Assembly (NCBI RefSeq): GCF_000167355.1
Contig: NZ_AAEW02000001.1
Span: 124,001-188,000, forward strand
Direction of reading: 5' to 3'
Length of the DNA: 64,000 nt
Source of the DNA: Desulfuromonas acetoxidans DSM 684
GTDB lineage: Bacteria > Desulfobacterota > Desulfuromonadia > Desulfuromonadales > Desulfuromonadaceae
Made by a program: the position numbers and the translations under genes. This document shows, one piece after another, positions 1 to 9,720 of the stretch (position 1 is its first letter; each line of letters begins with the position of its first letter). The notes under the pieces were generated by a model. It did not search any database, was not told where the DNA came from, and worked only from the letters and a program-made list of their open reading frames with translations.

Positions 1-343
1 TGAACCAGGACCCGATCTCCTTGATCGAATCCACGGGATAATTCTGTAGCACCAGTTCCACGGTAAACGCATTGTAGGCATTGATAAGAAAAGCCAACTG
101 TTCGTTACGTGACCAGCGCTGGTATTCCCGTTCAGGGACAGCGGAAACTTGCTGCAGATAGCGCGTTAAAGCACCACGGTCTTTCTGCCAGGCCATGTAG
201 TCAACTTCAGAGGCCATCCCGTCACGTACCCAGACCACATATTTCTGCAACTGGTCGGTCCACTGCGTATGATGCTGATCAAACGCATGAGACGTTAACG
301 GAAACACCACCAGAAACAACGCCACCACAAACCAACGGGTCAT
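1..343 (-). CDS. DUF547 domain protein, N-terminal part (runs off window)
   Basis: Partial gene: only the first 114 codons are inside the window. The protein starts with a clear signal peptide (MTRWFVVALFLVVFPLTSHA) and continues with the conserved start of the DUF547 family, including the stretch LAFLINAYNAFTVELVL near residues 85-101. DUF547 proteins are mostly exported proteins of unknown function with a fold related to transglutaminase-like/peptidase proteins. The ATG overlaps the TGA of the upstream flavin reductase by four bases (ATGA), so it is very probably translated from the same mRNA as the reductase and the hybrid kinase above it. Family assignment is by recognition of the motif; function is unknown. 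Confidence 0.8.
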   Translation of the reverse strand, partial: MTRWFVVALFLVVFPLTSHAFDQHHTQWTDQLQKYVVWVRDGMASEVDYMAWQKDRGALTRYLQQVSAVPEREYQRWSRNEQLAFLINAYNAFTVELVLQNYPVDSIKEIGSWF

Positions 344-1818
344 GACACTCTCCGCATCCAGTCGTGAAAGCGCTTCAGCCAAGGCTTGAGTGCCGCCGGA
401 AAGTGGCGACGCTGCCATTCACCGGCCACCAGCTTGTTGCCTTCGGCCAGGGTGGGATAAACATGGATGGTGGCAAGGATCTTTTTCAGGCCAAGACCGT
501 TTTTCATCGCCAGGACAAATTCGGCCAGACAATCTCCGGCATGAGCACCAACGATGGTCACGCCGAGAATGGTGTCCTTGCCGGGAACCGTCAACACCTG
601 AATCCAGCCCGGTGTGGTAGTGTCGGTCACCGCCCGGTCCAACTCGCCGTAATCAAGGCGGGTAACTTCGTAAGCAATCTTTTGTCGCAGGGCATCCTGT
701 TCGTTGAGCCCGACGCGAGCCACTTCCGGATCGACGAAGGTGGTCCACGGCACCAGACTGACATCAACACGGCGCCGCCAGATACGATCAAACAAGGCAT
801 TAAGACTTGCCGTGGCCGCCTGATGGGCGGCCATGTGGGTAAATTGATATGGTCCCACCACGTCTCCGGCACAATAGATACTGGGAACGGAGGTGCGCAA
901 CGTCCCATCGGCCTGCAACGCGCCACGGCGATCAACAGTCCCGCCCAAGACTTCAAAACCAAAGCCTTGCGTCATCGGCTGACGACCAACGGCAAACAAC
1001 AGCGCGTCACCATGAACAGTCCGCTCCTCATCACCGACATGGCAAGTTAAAACAATCTCGTCCTGCTGACGGGCCACGTGCTGCAAATCACAGTTCAAAC
1101 ACAGTTCAACGCCTTCATCGTGGAACACCTGCTGAACCAATTCGCAGACAGCCCGATCCTCGCGCTTTAACAGGCGCTCGCCATGCACCACCTGCACCAC
1201 CTGACTGCCAAGCCGATTGAACGCCTGACTCAGCTCACAACCGATGGGGCCACCTCCCACCACAATCAGACGACGTGGCTTCTGTCGCAATGACCAGATG
1301 GTGTCCGAGGTATAATAATCAACGCTGTCCAGCCCCGCTAACTCCGGAACCACCGGCGTGGCACCAGTGGCCAACACGATCCTCCGTGTCGTCAGCACCC
1401 GATCACCAACCGCCACCTCATGCCCGGAGAGCAGATGCGCCTGACCGTGAAAACATTCCACCCCCAACGACTGGTAACGTTCAACGGAATCATGCGGTTC
1501 AATGGTGCGAATGGTCTGCTGAACCCGTTCCATAACCTGAGCAAAATCAACGTCAACATCCTGGCCAGGCAAACCGTAATGATCGGCCTGCCGCATCTGC
1601 TGTGCCAGATGGGCTGAGCGAATCAGCGCCTTGCTTGGCACACAGCCTCGATTAAGACAATCGCCACCCATCTGTGCCTGTTCAACTAATGCCACCCGCG
1701 CCCCGGCTGCGGCAGACAGATAGGCACTGACCAACCCGGCAGCACCGGCACCAACAACCACAAGGTTGTAGTCATAGCGTTGTGGCAACCAGTGTTGCAT
1801 CAGCTCCGCCATTTTCAT
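340..1818 (-). CDS. Class I pyridine nucleotide-disulfide oxidoreductase (mercuric reductase/Lpd-like)
   Basis: A 492-residue FAD/NAD(P)H flavoprotein of the dihydrolipoamide dehydrogenase and mercuric reductase family. Visible features are the N-terminal FAD-binding GAGAAG (about 23-28), the redox-active cysteine pair in GGDCLNRGCVPSKAL (Cys54 and Cys59), the NAD(P)-binding GGGPIG near the middle, the second FAD motif (YCAGDVVG) and the C-terminal dimer-interface HVYPTLAE that supplies the catalytic histidine. It lacks the NmerA heavy-metal domain and the C-terminal Cys-Cys pair of MerA, so Hg(II) reduction is unlikely; homologues are often mislabelled mercuric reductase. It is coupled by 4-nt overlaps both to the kinase upstream and to the DUF547 gene downstream. 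The physiological substrate is unknown. Confidence 0.85.
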   Translation of the reverse strand: MKMAELMQHWLPQRYDYNLVVVGAGAAGLVSAYLSAAAGARVALVEQAQMGGDCLNRGCVPSKALIRSAHLAQQMRQADHYGLPGQDVDVDFAQVMERVQQTIRTIEPHDSVERYQSLGVECFHGQAHLLSGHEVAVGDRVLTTRRIVLATGATPVVPELAGLDSVDYYTSDTIWSLRQKPRRLIVVGGGPIGCELSQAFNRLGSQVVQVVHGERLLKREDRAVCELVQQVFHDEGVELCLNCDLQHVARQQDEIVLTCHVGDEERTVHGDALLFAVGRQPMTQGFGFEVLGGTVDRRGALQADGTLRTSVPSIYCAGDVVGPYQFTHMAAHQAATASLNALFDRIWRRRVDVSLVPWTTFVDPEVARVGLNEQDALRQKIAYEVTRLDYGELDRAVTDTTTPGWIQVLTVPGKDTILGVTIVGAHAGDCLAEFVLAMKNGLGLKKILATIHVYPTLAEGNKLVAGEWQRRHFPAALKPWLKRFHDWMRRVS

Positions 1819-4800
1819 GGGAGTTCCCCGTCATCTTGCGGATTAAGAAATTCAGCAATCACCTGACGCAACTGCTCAATCTTAACCGGCTTTGTCAAAC
1901 AGGCATTGAGGCCCACCTGTTGAAATTTTTCCCACTGACGGCCGTCGGAAAAGGCCGTCAGGCCGACGATAGGCACCGTCACTCCGGCATCGCGAATCTG
2001 CTCGGTGGCTGTCAATCCATCCATCTGCGGCATGTGATAATCCATCAGCACCAGATCATAGGACTGGTTCAAACAACGCTCGATAGCGGCCAGACCGTCA
2101 CTGACCCGATCAACACACAGCTGCAACTCCTGCAGGCGTACTTTCATCAGGGTCGCAGTGGCATCATCATCTTCAACCAGCAACACACTACGCCCCATAC
2201 AGTTCTCCACCGGCAGTCGCGGTGCCACCCTGTCCATCGGTGGAACCAAGGCATCATCAGCAACGCGCATCGGCAATGAAAAATAGAAGCAACTGCCCTG
2301 CGTATCGTCCTGACAGCTCTCCACGCCAATCACCCCACCCATCTGCTCCACCAGGCCTTTACAAATGGCCAGGCCCAGACCGGTACCGCCGTATTTACGC
2401 GTTGTCGAGCTGTCTGCCTGGCTGAAACTTTCAAAAACCCGCTCACGCAAGGAATCGTCGATGCCGATGCCCGTATCACACACCGCGACATGGACCAAGT
2501 GATGGTCATCCTGCTGTTCGGCGTCCACCTTGACACTCACCTGCCCCTGCTCGGTAAATTTAATGGCATTGCTGACCAGGTTGACGAGAATCTGTCGCAC
2601 CCGATGCTGATCGCCCAGCAACAGATCGGGCAACGAGGCATTACTGGCCAGCTCAAGGCGTAATCCTTTTTGGCGAGCGTTAACACCGAGAATGGCCACC
2701 ACATTTTCAATACATTCACGCAAGTTAAACGGTGACTCCTCCAACACCAGCTTTTCCGCTTCGATTTTAGAAAAATCAAGAATATCGTTGATCAGGCTTA
2801 ACAATGAATCGGACGCATCATTCGCCATGGTCAGGTATTGACGCTGCTCGTCATCCAGCGACGACTCCAACACCTGCTGCAGAGCCGCAATGGTTACCGT
2901 CATCGGTGTGCGGATTTCATGACTGACCACCGCCAGAAATTCACTCTTGGCCCGATTCGCAGCTTCGGCTTCTTCCGTAGCCTGGCGCATAGCCAGAATG
3001 GAGCGATTGCGTTGCAACCGCTGCCAAGTCCCCTGTAACAGCAACACCATCTGGCGGATATCAAAATCGCTGTAAGGTTCCTCCTTGTCGAGCAGACCGA
3101 TCACGGCAACAATGTGACCGTCTTCCAACAGTGGCACCTGCAGATAACGATCATAGTTCAGACTCCCGTCCAACCACTCCTGCAAGCGATAATTGTACAA
3201 CTGCGGCTGGCGACAATCCGGCAAGCCGATCTGCCGTTCAAACCAATCAGCGCCTTCCTTAAGATTGCTCGCCTTAATGGTCAACTCGGTACAACCGCCA
3301 CCTGTCACCGCCAGAAAACCACCATGACTGTCACAAATACGCAACGCTTGGCCGAGAATGTAATGGCACACCTGTTTTTCCGGAAACTCAAGCATCTGCT
3401 GTAAGGTGAGCAGCGCTTCCATCCGAATCTCTTCACACTGGGCAGAACGATCGGCCTTCTTTCGTTCGGTGACATCAACAGCCGTGGTCAAACACAAGAT
3501 CTCTCCCCGCCAGGAAAACGATTCCAGGTAGACATCAAAATGGATCAGACCACCGTCACGATGCAAGCCACGCAGCTCCATATGGCAGCCCTCATCTGAA
3601 TTGATGGTCTGAGCGACACTGTCGAGATAATTGGCACAATCGTCCACGTGAATCCGTTCGCTGAGGGTCAAACTGAGCAGTTCCTCGAGTTCGTAACCGT
3701 ACATGCGACACGCCGCCGGGTTAGCATCCACCAACTGACCATTTCTGCGGTAGAGCAGGAACCCGTTGGAACCCAATTCAAAAATCGCCCGATAATGGCG
3801 CTCACGCTCGCGCAATGAACGCTCCACCTCACGAAAATCAGTGACATCGCGCATGGTCGCCAAAACCACTTCATCGCCATTGAGTCGCAGCGCCTGTAAC
3901 ACAACATCCGCTTCACGCAAATGGACGCCGCGCAAATATTGCCAGGAAAAGTATTGCGTTCCTTCACGCATTGCAGTTTCAGCATAATGACGCGCGGCGG
4001 ACAGGGAGCTACGCCCGTCAGGTTGAAATTCCGGAGCAAAGGAACTGACTGCTTGACCAACGACATCGTCCTCGTGGCGATCGAGCAATAAACAGCCCTG
4101 GCCATTTGTTTCAAGAATTTGCCCTGCCTTGACAACAAACACACCATCGGCCGTATTTTCAAACAAGGTCCGGTAACGCAGCTCCTTGTTTTCCAATCCG
4201 CGCAACAGGGGACGAGTAATTTTCCAGAACAGGAAGGTACCGGCCAAAACCAGCAAGCCGGCCACCAGGGTCAGATAAGGTGTCGCGTGTAAAAAGGGTT
4301 GCTTCAGGCTGGACAGTTCAACTTTCACCACCAGGCCGAGGTTAAGACGATGGATCGGTTCATACGCGGCAAGTGACGACTGCCCGTCACAATCCGTGAA
4401 CTCGATCACACCACTTTCACCCAGCAGTGCGCGCCGCATCGGCTCCGCTTGTCCGGAAGAGAAGGGGATCATTTTCCCCGCATGAATCCCCCTACTGTAG
4501 TGATGAACGATAAACTTAATCTTATCAAGATGGCGCAGGGCAATGACAAATTCGCCAAGATGTCCGTCATCGGGCATACCGTGATAACAGGAGCGGATCA
4601 GATCGAGAGCCTGATCTTTGTTTACCCCACCGGCATCATGGAGGACAAAGTCAATCGCCCGTTCAATAAAACGCGCCTGACTGTAGGCAATATTGCGCAG
4701 ATGGGCGGTCTCGTCGCGCACTTCAACGCGATAAAGCGTCCACATGGTGGCTCCACCAACACCTACCGCCACCAGTATCATCACCAGAAACAGTGTGATT

Positions 4801-4820
4801 ATCCGTCGTTGCTCCGCCAC
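1815..4820 (-). CDS. Hybrid sensor histidine kinase / response regulator (PAS-PAS-GAF-HisKA-HATPase-REC)
   Basis: A 1001-residue membrane kinase. TM1 is at about residues 8-30, followed by a periplasmic sensing domain of about 150 residues and TM2 at about 182-200. Then come two PAS domains (about 210-330 and 340-460), a GAF domain (about 475-620), HisKA with the phospho-acceptor in SHEIRTP, a HATPase_c domain with [15 protein letters not shown], and a C-terminal receiver ([13 protein letters not shown] with its aspartate, and TKPVK). I use a GTG start at 4820, preceded by GAGGGA at a suitable distance. Its stop overlaps the start of the flavin reductase (ATGA). No separate response regulator or transcription factor lies next to it, so phosphate probably leaves through an HPt protein elsewhere. 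The signal sensed is unknown. Confidence 0.9.
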   Translation of the reverse strand: MAEQRRIITLFLVMILVAVGVGGATMWTLYRVEVRDETAHLRNIAYSQARFIERAIDFVLHDAGGVNKDQALDLIRSCYHGMPDDGHLGEFVIALRHLDKIKFIVHHYSRGIHAGKMIPFSSGQAEPMRRALLGESGVIEFTDCDGQSSLAAYEPIHRLNLGLVVKVELSSLKQPFLHATPYLTLVAGLLVLAGTFLFWKITRPLLRGLENKELRYRTLFENTADGVFVVKAGQILETNGQGCLLLDRHEDDVVGQAVSSFAPEFQPDGRSSLSAARHYAETAMREGTQYFSWQYLRGVHLREADVVLQALRLNGDEVVLATMRDVTDFREVERSLRERERHYRAIFELGSNGFLLYRRNGQLVDANPAACRMYGYELEELLSLTLSERIHVDDCANYLDSVAQTINSDEGCHMELRGLHRDGGLIHFDVYLESFSWRGEILCLTTAVDVTERKKADRSAQCEEIRMEALLTLQQMLEFPEKQVCHYILGQALRICDSHGGFLAVTGGGCTELTIKASNLKEGADWFERQIGLPDCRQPQLYNYRLQEWLDGSLNYDRYLQVPLLEDGHIVAVIGLLDKEEPYSDFDIRQMVLLLQGTWQRLQRNRSILAMRQATEEAEAANRAKSEFLAVVSHEIRTPMTVTIAALQQVLESSLDDEQRQYLTMANDASDSLLSLINDILDFSKIEAEKLVLEESPFNLRECIENVVAILGVNARQKGLRLELASNASLPDLLLGDQHRVRQILVNLVSNAIKFTEQGQVSVKVDAEQQDDHHLVHVAVCDTGIGIDDSLRERVFESFSQADSSTTRKYGGTGLGLAICKGLVEQMGGVIGVESCQDDTQGSCFYFSLPMRVADDALVPPMDRVAPRLPVENCMGRSVLLVEDDDATATLMKVRLQELQLCVDRVSDGLAAIERCLNQSYDLVLMDYHMPQMDGLTATEQIRDAGVTVPIVGLTAFSDGRQWEKFQQVGLNACLTKPVKIEQLRQVIAEFLNPQDDGELP

Positions 4821-4973
4821 AGTTCCCTCACATGAATAGACATGGAAAATTAAAATAGTACCTGATTCAGCGAAAGTCTAAAGTGTTTTTCTTGTATTTT
4901 AGGCGTTCAAGTCATCACCGTGGTGTTTCCGTGCTATTCTTGGGGCTACTTTTCCACGTCATCAGGGAGTCCC

Positions 4974-5717
4974 ATGGTTTATTCTGACAAAAGCTTACAA
5001 GTTGCAAAACTGGCCGCTGCCTACCGCCTGCTACCGCCACTGACTGACCAGCAGCAACGCCACCAACGTGAAGTGGATCGTCTGGCTCTGACATGGAGCA
5101 GTACCGCCCTGGCAGGCAATCAGCTCACCCTTGAAGAAACCCGCCTAGTTCTTACTGAAGATATCGCCGTCGGCGGCAAACCCCTCAGCCACCACGTACA
5201 GATTCTCGGTCACAGCGAGGCGTTTAACATGCTCTACCTTCTGGCCCGTCTTGAAGGTCTGGAATCCGCCCACGTCTGTGCACTGCACCAACTGTACAGC
5301 TACCGGCTTGATGCCGAACACGCCGGAAAATTTCGCACCGATCACCTGACCATCAGTGAGACCAGTTTCATGCCACCATCACCGGCCGAAATTCCCACAG
5401 CACTCAACGCCCTGATCGACCAATCCGAACAGCAACGCCAGCAAAATCCGCCCCTGGTTTATGCCGCCTGGCTGCACAACCAATGCATGGCCATCCACCC
5501 GTTTGCCACAGCCAATGACATTGTCGCCCGCCTGCTGCTCAATCTGGCGCTGTTGCAATGTGGCTATCCCATGGCCGTGATTGCCCCTCAACAACGAGAT
5601 GCCTACCTCAGCGCCTTACGTGCGGCCCACAACGGCGACCACCAACCGTTTATCAACCTGCTGTCCCATCAACTGGTTATCGCCCTGGAAAAACGTCTTC
5701 ACCAAGCATCCTCATAA
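4974..5717 (+). CDS. Fic-fold protein with degenerate active-site and inhibitory motifs
   Basis: Start chosen at ATG 4974, with AGGGAG just upstream; this gives 247 residues. The protein has the Fic layout: a segment matching the class II inhibitory helix (STALAGN, residues 43-49), a flap-like KFRTDHLTISETSFMPP (119-135) and the Fic core (IHPFATANDIVAR, 174-186). Compared with the consensus HPFx(D/E)GNGRxxR, the histidine (175), Phe (177), Asn (181) and last Arg (186) remain, but the acidic residue is Thr, Gly-Asn-Gly-Arg has become Ala-Asn-Asp-Ile, and the inhibitory glutamate is Ala (47). Canonical AMP transfer therefore looks lost or altered. It stands alone between divergent and convergent neighbours. 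A binding or scaffold role is conceivable but is inference. Confidence 0.75.
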   Translation: MVYSDKSLQVAKLAAAYRLLPPLTDQQQRHQREVDRLALTWSSTALAGNQLTLEETRLVLTEDIAVGGKPLSHHVQILGHSEAFNMLYLLARLEGLESAHVCALHQLYSYRLDAEHAGKFRTDHLTISETSFMPPSPAEIPTALNALIDQSEQQRQQNPPLVYAAWLHNQCMAIHPFATANDIVARLLLNLALLQCGYPMAVIAPQQRDAYLSALRAAHNGDHQPFINLLSHQLVIALEKRLHQASS

Positions 5718-5751
5718 AAAAACAGCACCCACCGGAAAGGATGAATGCTGC
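5715..5751 (-). terminator. Rho-independent terminator of the tautomerase/sbcCD operon
   Basis: Read on the minus strand, CAGCATTCATC pairs with GGTGGGTGCTG (11 bp with some G-U pairs) around a 6-nt loop and is followed by seven T. It lies 28 bases past the tautomerase stop and just touches the stop codon of the convergent Fic-like gene. Confidence 0.8.
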
Positions 5752-5778
5752 TTAAAACAGGTTATAACAGGGCAGACA

Positions 5779-5982
5779 CTATCGATTCTGCTGACGACGC
5801 ACGGTAATGGTTTCACCACCGACACCCCAGTTATCGGTCTCCACTTCGTCAATCACCACCAAGGTGGTGGCCGGATTTTTGCCCAGCACATCCACCAGCA
5901 ACTGAGTCGCGCCCTGTATCAGTCGCGCCTTCTGTTTGGCCGTAGCACCCTCTTTGGTAATTTTGATATTCACGTATGGCAT
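5779..5982 (-). CDS. 4-oxalocrotonate tautomerase family protein
   Basis: Start chosen at ATG 5982, which follows a perfect AGGAGG; the longer reading begins inside the sbcC stop region. The product is 67 residues, the usual size of the 4-OT family, and begins MPYVNIKITKEG so that the catalytic Pro1 is exposed after Met removal. The rest (KQKARLIQGATQLLVDVLGKNP, then TTLVVIDEVETDNWGVGGE) matches the family pattern. These small enzymes keto-enolise substrates such as 2-hydroxymuconate, but many genomic copies have no known substrate. It starts 11 bases after the sbcC stop and is probably the last gene of that operon, followed by a terminator at 5715-5751. Confidence 0.85.
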   Translation of the reverse strand: MPYVNIKITKEGATAKQKARLIQGATQLLVDVLGKNPATTLVVIDEVETDNWGVGGETITVRRQQNR

Positions 5983-5992
5983 GATAGGCCTC

Positions 5993-8437
5993 CTAATCAA
6001 TGCGATCCAGATCAATCATCTGATCAGTCACCTCGGTAAACGCCACATCGTGGCTGATAAGAAACAGCTGGTCATACCAGTGCTCCGTCACCTCTTCCTT
6101 GCCAACATCAATGGCACGAAAGGCATGGGCCAGATTCTCGCGACGGGCGGCATCCAGATTGGAGGTCGGCTCGTCAAAAAAGGCAATGCGCGCGCCAATG
6201 GTCTGCAGCATGGCCAGTCGCAGGGCCACCACTGCGCTCATGGTCTGGCCGCCGGACAACTGATCATCGGCGCGCTCGCGCAGTTCGCCGTCCGCCATGT
6301 CGCGCAACACAATCTGGTAGTTATCCCCCCAGGCCAGTTCCTCATCCACCTCGGCAATAATGCGATAGATTTGATTGGCCCGCTGGCTGATCTCTTCACG
6401 AAAGCGCTCCGACAATGACGCCGACACTTTGTTGAACACCCGGTTGCGCAAAAATTTGACCAGTTCCTCTTTCTCGCCATAGGCTTTAATTTGGGCCTGT
6501 TTGGCAATAATCTCTTGTTCGATGGCCTTCAAGGCGTCGATTTCAGCGGCCAGCCGCGTCATCTCTTGAGCCAGGCCTTTCAGCTTCATCTCCAGCGAAC
6601 CGACGTCACGACCAAGGCCATCCTTTTCGTCACGCAAGGACTGGTGCGCTTTAGCATCATAGTGTTCGGCGAGAGTCTTCTGTTCCTCCTGTTTCGTCGC
6701 CAGTTCACCCTGAAGCTGTTTTAGAAACGCCTCAAATTTTGCCAACTCCAGCTGCAACCCTTCCAGCTTGGCCGCCTGCCCCTGATGGGCCACGTAAAGA
6801 TCACGCGCCTGCTGATGGCGTTTCGCAGCGGCTTCAGCCGTTTCAATCTCCGCAGTAAGCGAGGCAAAGGTCGCCAGTTCTTCCTGCTTGGCGGCCAGAC
6901 GTTGACGCAACAATTCAAGCTCTTTTTGTGTGCTAGACAGAGCAGACTCACGACGATCAAGCTCTTTACCACGGCCTTCCAGCTGTCCCACCTGTTCCTC
7001 CACGGCCTTCCGCTGCACCACAAAAGCCTGGATCTGCTCATGGGCCTTCACCGCTTCAGCTTCTTGCCGCTCCAGATCAAGCAACTCTTCCTGCACGCGG
7101 CTGCGCGCCCCTGCCAGCTCATCCAGTTTGACGGAAAACACATCTGCGGACGGACTTTCAGCGAGGTTCAGGCATTTTTCCTGAAAAAACGGGCACACCC
7201 CTTCACCGAGCTTGTCACGGCCCTCTTCCAAACCAAAGCGACGACCATCCAGACGACCCAACTGGTCGCGCCGTTGCTTGATGGTCTCACGCAACTGCGG
7301 CAACTGCTCGGCTCGTTGCTGCACCGTCTCGGCAATATTCAGCAGCGCAGATTTCTGTTTCAGCGCCTCCCGTTCTGCAACCAGCTCCTGACGGGCCACG
7401 GCAATCCCTTTAGTCTCCGTCTCAATACTGGCGGACAACGCGGAACTCTGATTGGTCAAGGCGGCCAGCTCCTGATCGAGGCACCGTTGCTGCTTCTGTT
7501 GTTCGCGCAACCCGGTCAAACGCTGCTTCGCCTGTTCATAAGCCTGCTTTCCAGCCGCGTTGTCGGCAACAAGCTGGCGTGACTTCTCCGCCTCAACAAT
7601 CAAGATCTTGTGCCGGGTAATTTTTTCATGGCCGTTGTCAATGCGCTCGGTGAGCTTTTCCACCTCAACCGCCACCTGACGCAGGGCCTGTTCACGATCA
7701 TCAAGGGCTTTAAGCTGGTCAAAAAGCTGTTGAAGTTTCTGCTGTTTATCGGCCAGTTCTTTAGCCGTTGTCGCGTGATCCTGCTTGGCGGCTTTGTGGG
7801 CAACCCGTTTTCCCGGCAACGCCGCCACCTGATCTTTGAGCGGTCCGATGGCCCCTTCCAGCACTTCGACCCGATTTTTGATCGCCTTTTGCAGGGCATT
7901 GGTCTCGCTGAACGTCTTGCGCCACGAATCAATACCGAGAATCTCGTCAAACTTGTTGCGCCGTGTCGTCGGTCGCTTTTCAACGAACGGGCCGAGGAAT
8001 TCATTCTGAAACGGACCGATCACCAACTCAAACTGCTCCGCCAGGGAGCGACCGTTGTCCAGCCCGAGCAATTCTTTGAGCCGTGCCTCGGTTTCCTTGA
8101 TATCCTTGTGCTCCTCCACCTCGAAATCACCGCCGACCTCCTTGGCCAACAGCCACTTGCTCGGCGTACCCACGGTGCGGCTGACCTGATAATTCTCTTC
8201 GTCCACCATAAAGGTGACACCAATCTCGCCACGTTTGGCACCAATGGAGACAAACCGCTCCACCTTGCCGACAAAGCTCTGCGCATCCACGCCGAACAAT
8301 GCATAGCCGATTGCTTCAAACACGGTACTCTTGCCGACACCGTTGGGGCCGGACAACACATTGATGCCAGGCGCAAAGTTCAGCGTGGTATCGCGGTGGG
8401 ATTTGATGTTTTTCAGATGGATGGAAAGGATTTGCAT
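5993..8437 (-). CDS. sbcC: Rad50/SbcC-type AAA ATPase
   Basis: Start chosen at ATG 8437, one base after the sbcD stop, giving MQILSIHLKNIKSHRDTTLN and 814 residues. It has the SMC/Rad50 plan: Walker A in GPNGVGKST (about residues 33-41), two long glutamine/glutamate-rich coiled-coil arms, a central hook region with CPFFQEKC at about residue 430, then the ABC signature LSGGQTMSAVVALRLA and Walker B IAFFDEPTSNLD near the C-terminus. The hook has Cys-X6-Cys rather than CxxC. With SbcD it forms the Mre11-Rad50 complex, an ATP-dependent exo/endonuclease that opens hairpins and blocked DNA ends. Transcribed sbcD then sbcC then tautomerase. Confidence 0.92.
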   Translation of the reverse strand: MQILSIHLKNIKSHRDTTLNFAPGINVLSGPNGVGKSTVFEAIGYALFGVDAQSFVGKVERFVSIGAKRGEIGVTFMVDEENYQVSRTVGTPSKWLLAKEVGGDFEVEEHKDIKETEARLKELLGLDNGRSLAEQFELVIGPFQNEFLGPFVEKRPTTRRNKFDEILGIDSWRKTFSETNALQKAIKNRVEVLEGAIGPLKDQVAALPGKRVAHKAAKQDHATTAKELADKQQKLQQLFDQLKALDDREQALRQVAVEVEKLTERIDNGHEKITRHKILIVEAEKSRQLVADNAAGKQAYEQAKQRLTGLREQQKQQRCLDQELAALTNQSSALSASIETETKGIAVARQELVAEREALKQKSALLNIAETVQQRAEQLPQLRETIKQRRDQLGRLDGRRFGLEEGRDKLGEGVCPFFQEKCLNLAESPSADVFSVKLDELAGARSRVQEELLDLERQEAEAVKAHEQIQAFVVQRKAVEEQVGQLEGRGKELDRRESALSSTQKELELLRQRLAAKQEELATFASLTAEIETAEAAAKRHQQARDLYVAHQGQAAKLEGLQLELAKFEAFLKQLQGELATKQEEQKTLAEHYDAKAHQSLRDEKDGLGRDVGSLEMKLKGLAQEMTRLAAEIDALKAIEQEIIAKQAQIKAYGEKEELVKFLRNRVFNKVSASLSERFREEISQRANQIYRIIAEVDEELAWGDNYQIVLRDMADGELRERADDQLSGGQTMSAVVALRLAMLQTIGARIAFFDEPTSNLDAARRENLAHAFRAIDVGKEEVTEHWYDQLFLISHDVAFTEVTDQMIDLDRID

Positions 8438-8438
8438 G

Positions 8439-9686
8439 TTACGCCCCCTCCCCATCGAGCAACGCCAACAGCTCATCGCCATCGACATCGCCCTTTTGCA
8501 CGGCATCGCGCAACAGCAAAGATAGCTTTACCAGTTCCTCTTCGCGGCCTTGATAGTCACTCGACGCGCCCACCAGCTCATGCAACACATCCTGCTCAAT
8601 CTCGCTCAGGCTCTTCTTGGCGGTAGCGTTGTCTTTGGCGCGGGTGACCAGCGATAGATGATTTTTGATTTCGACATGCAAAGGCTGGGCGATGTCGTCG
8701 AGGGCGGCACGCAACCGCTCGCGGCCCAGTTCAAACGGATGAAAGCCCACCTTGCCAACCAGCTTCAGTTCCAGCAATGGGCGGCGGTTATCCGTCTGCT
8801 CAGCGACAAGTTCCTGCACCTGACGGGCAAAGGAATCCATGGCCTCGTCAGCATGCTGGGCACCGCCCAGATCAATGGCCGCTACCATCATCGGCCGTGG
8901 CATGGTGATTTTAAACTCTGCACAGACATGGCCATCCTCAATACTGACGAGATAATAGCCTTTGTCATACGTTTCTTCACCGAAATTGACCCGTTCCGGC
9001 GAGCCGGGATTGTAGGCATAGGGCGTACCGTCGGGCGTTTTCACCACGTAGGGTTTATGGCCGTGCCCCAGCGCGACGTAGCTGAACGTCTCCGCCAGGG
9101 GATGGGCTTCGTCCGGCTTCATATTGCCGATCTCCACCGGCGAATAACTCCAGATCCCAACATGGAACAACAACAGGTTGTTGTCCGTGGTCACGGCCTG
9201 ACAGATGCGCTCCACATGGCTACCAGCCTGGGCACCGATATAGCCAAGGCCGTAGATATTCACACCGTTGATATCGACGTGGCCACCCATACCGCTTTCC
9301 TCGTCAAAGGGCACAAAGTGGTAACCGCCCTCCTCAGTACGGGCCGGACGCAGCAGCTTGATATAGCCCATCTGCGACAACGCCTCCATCCACGAAATAC
9401 TGTCGCGGCGGTGAATCCAGTCGTGATTGCCCTCGATGGCAATGCAGGGGATGCCGGCATCCTTGAGCGGTTGCAGGGTTTCAATAGTTTTGGCAAAGGT
9501 CTTGGGCAGAATCTGGCCGACATGAAACAGATCACCACCGACCAACAGCGCATCGACCTGTTCGGTCACGGCATCGGCAACGATCTGGGCCAGGCAGGTG
9601 AAAAAATCCTCGTAGCGCTCGGTTTCTCCGGGCGCATTGCGGTAGGTTTTGCCGAGGTGAATATCAGAAGTATGGATAAAACGCAT
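8439..9686 (-). CDS. sbcD: Mre11/SbcD-type DNA repair nuclease
   Basis: Start chosen at ATG 9686 giving MRFIHTSDIHLGK; the longer reading would run into the DUF2779 gene. The 415-residue product carries the calcineurin-type metallophosphoesterase motifs in order: D-x-H (TSDIHLG, 7-13), GGDLFH (about 63-68), GNHDW (about 97-101), the histidine of LLFHVG and the GHGHKP motif (about 201). These residues bind the two catalytic metals. The C-terminal part should form the cap and Rad50-binding helices. It is the nuclease subunit of the SbcCD complex, and the sbcC start lies one base downstream, which suggests translational coupling. It lies 34 bases after the DUF2779 gene, so all four genes from 11208 to 5779 may form one repair operon. 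Confidence 0.92.
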   Translation of the reverse strand: MRFIHTSDIHLGKTYRNAPGETERYEDFFTCLAQIVADAVTEQVDALLVGGDLFHVGQILPKTFAKTIETLQPLKDAGIPCIAIEGNHDWIHRRDSISWMEALSQMGYIKLLRPARTEEGGYHFVPFDEESGMGGHVDINGVNIYGLGYIGAQAGSHVERICQAVTTDNNLLLFHVGIWSYSPVEIGNMKPDEAHPLAETFSYVALGHGHKPYVVKTPDGTPYAYNPGSPERVNFGEETYDKGYYLVSIEDGHVCAEFKITMPRPMMVAAIDLGGAQHADEAMDSFARQVQELVAEQTDNRRPLLELKLVGKVGFHPFELGRERLRAALDDIAQPLHVEIKNHLSLVTRAKDNATAKKSLSEIEQDVLHELVGASSDYQGREEELVKLSLLLRDAVQKGDVDGDELLALLDGEGA

Positions 9687-9720
9687 CAGGGGTCCGTTGA
9701 GTGGTGAAAAGTAATGGTGC

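Noticed and set aside
340-1818. Mercuric reductase (merA)
   Set aside because: The NmerA domain and the C-terminal Cys-Cys pair are missing and there are no mer genes nearby; kept as an undefined disulfide reductase.
8658-9707. 349-codon open frame on the plus strand
   Set aside because: Lies wholly opposite sbcD, which has complete family motifs; no ribosome-binding site and no recognisable domains. A GC-driven antisense shadow.
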